17,958 nucleotides of DNA, taken from assembly GCA_037383845.1 (NCBI GenBank), contig JARRON010000058.1:1-17958 (forward strand). Reading direction: 5' to 3'. A model generated the notes under the pieces. It had not been told where the DNA came from. It saw only the letters and a list, made by a program, of their open reading frames with translations, and searched no databases. This document shows, in pieces, positions 17,635-17,958 of the stretch (position 1 is the stretch's first letter; each line of letters opens with the position of its first letter). Both the position numbers and the translations under genes were made by a program. The DNA comes from JARRON01 sp037383845 (GTDB lineage: Bacteria; Pseudomonadota; Gammaproteobacteria; Steroidobacterales; XN24).

Positions 17635-17695
17635 GGGAGTCGCAACTTGTATCAACAAGCCACAAAAACCGGCGCCGCCGGGAGGAGTTACCAGA

Positions 17696-17899
17696 ATGTC
17701 CATCGCACGGGTTACCGAGATTTCCGCCTCGTCCAAGAAGGGTTTCAAGGACGCCATCGAGAACGGGATCAAGCGCGCCGACAAGACCCTGGACGGAATC
17801 AAGAGCGCCTGGATCGAAGACCAGGAAGTCATCGTCAAGGAAGGCAACATCGACGAGTACCGCGTGAAGATGAAGGTGACCTTCATCCTCAAGGACTAG
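17696..17899 (+). CDS. Dodecin family protein
   Basis: A 67-residue protein of the dodecin family, small subunits that assemble into hollow dodecamers binding flavins (FMN, riboflavin) or CoA for storage or protection in the cytoplasm. The whole sequence fits the family: MSIARVTEISASSKKGFKDA, the helix AIENGIKRADKTL, the SAWIEDQEVIV strand with Trp39 at the expected flavin-stacking place, and the closing EYRVKMKVTFIL strand. A strong Shine-Dalgarno (ggaggag, 17681-17687) lies 8 nt before the ATG. It is transcribed away from the PA2779-like gene. The remaining 59 nt of the window show no feature. Confidence 0.95.
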   Translation: MSIARVTEISASSKKGFKDAIENGIKRADKTLDGIKSAWIEDQEVIVKEGNIDEYRVKMKVTFILKD

Positions 17900-17958
17900 C
17901 CCGGTACGCCAGCGGTTCGCGATCTGAGCGCGGCCGATCAAGTCAGCGGCTGCGCCGG

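Overview
This GC-rich window reads as ordinary chromosome from a gammaproteobacterium. Coding density is high and third codon positions are dominated by G and C. The synteny (tsaD divergent from rpsU, then yqeY, dnaG, rpoD), the E. coli-like DnaG and RpoD, and a PA2778/PA2779-type pair all point there. A Chromatiales or Ectothiorhodospiraceae-like organism is plausible, but that is an inference from gene content and order, not a measured assignment.

Layout. (1) 11-55: a REP-like hairpin. (2) 140-3661, minus strand: a tightly packed run tsaD > folB > folK > S41-family lipoprotein peptidase. It combines tRNA t6A modification, two consecutive folate-synthesis steps and an envelope protease. (3) 3760-8239, plus strand: the macromolecular synthesis operon rpsU-yqeY-dnaG-rpoD, with internal promoter candidates before dnaG and rpoD, closed by a clear intrinsic terminator at 8293-8322. 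(4) 8362-10561: an ABC exporter whose ATPase gene is broken by an apparent deletion plus frameshift of about 58-61 nt just after the D-loop. Its permease is intact and overlaps the ATPase stop by 4 nt. (5) 10643-14125: a large DUF748/AsmA-like envelope protein with a low-complexity insert of about 185 residues. (6) 14258-15958, minus strand: an NAD-type malic enzyme, convergent with the DUF748 gene. (7) 16187-17537, minus strand: a PA2779-like small membrane protein followed, with a 32-nt overlap, by a PA2778-like lipoprotein C39 peptidase with TPRs. (8) 17696-17899, plus strand: a dodecin.

How the genes fit together. The central block couples translation (S21), replication priming (DnaG) and transcription initiation (RpoD). 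The flanking genes are metabolic or envelope functions. The most system-like and least understood item is the PA2779/PA2778 pair: a secreted helical protein with a C-terminal membrane segment preceded by an LPAGAG motif, encoded with a C39-type cysteine peptidase. A protease-substrate relation is proposed below as a testable inference. The other items worth checking are the broken ATPase, the DUF748 insert, and an Arg-to-Ser change at the malate-binding position of the malic enzyme.

No tRNA, rRNA, CRISPR array, transposase or phage gene was seen. No gene-free stretch exceeds 300 nt.
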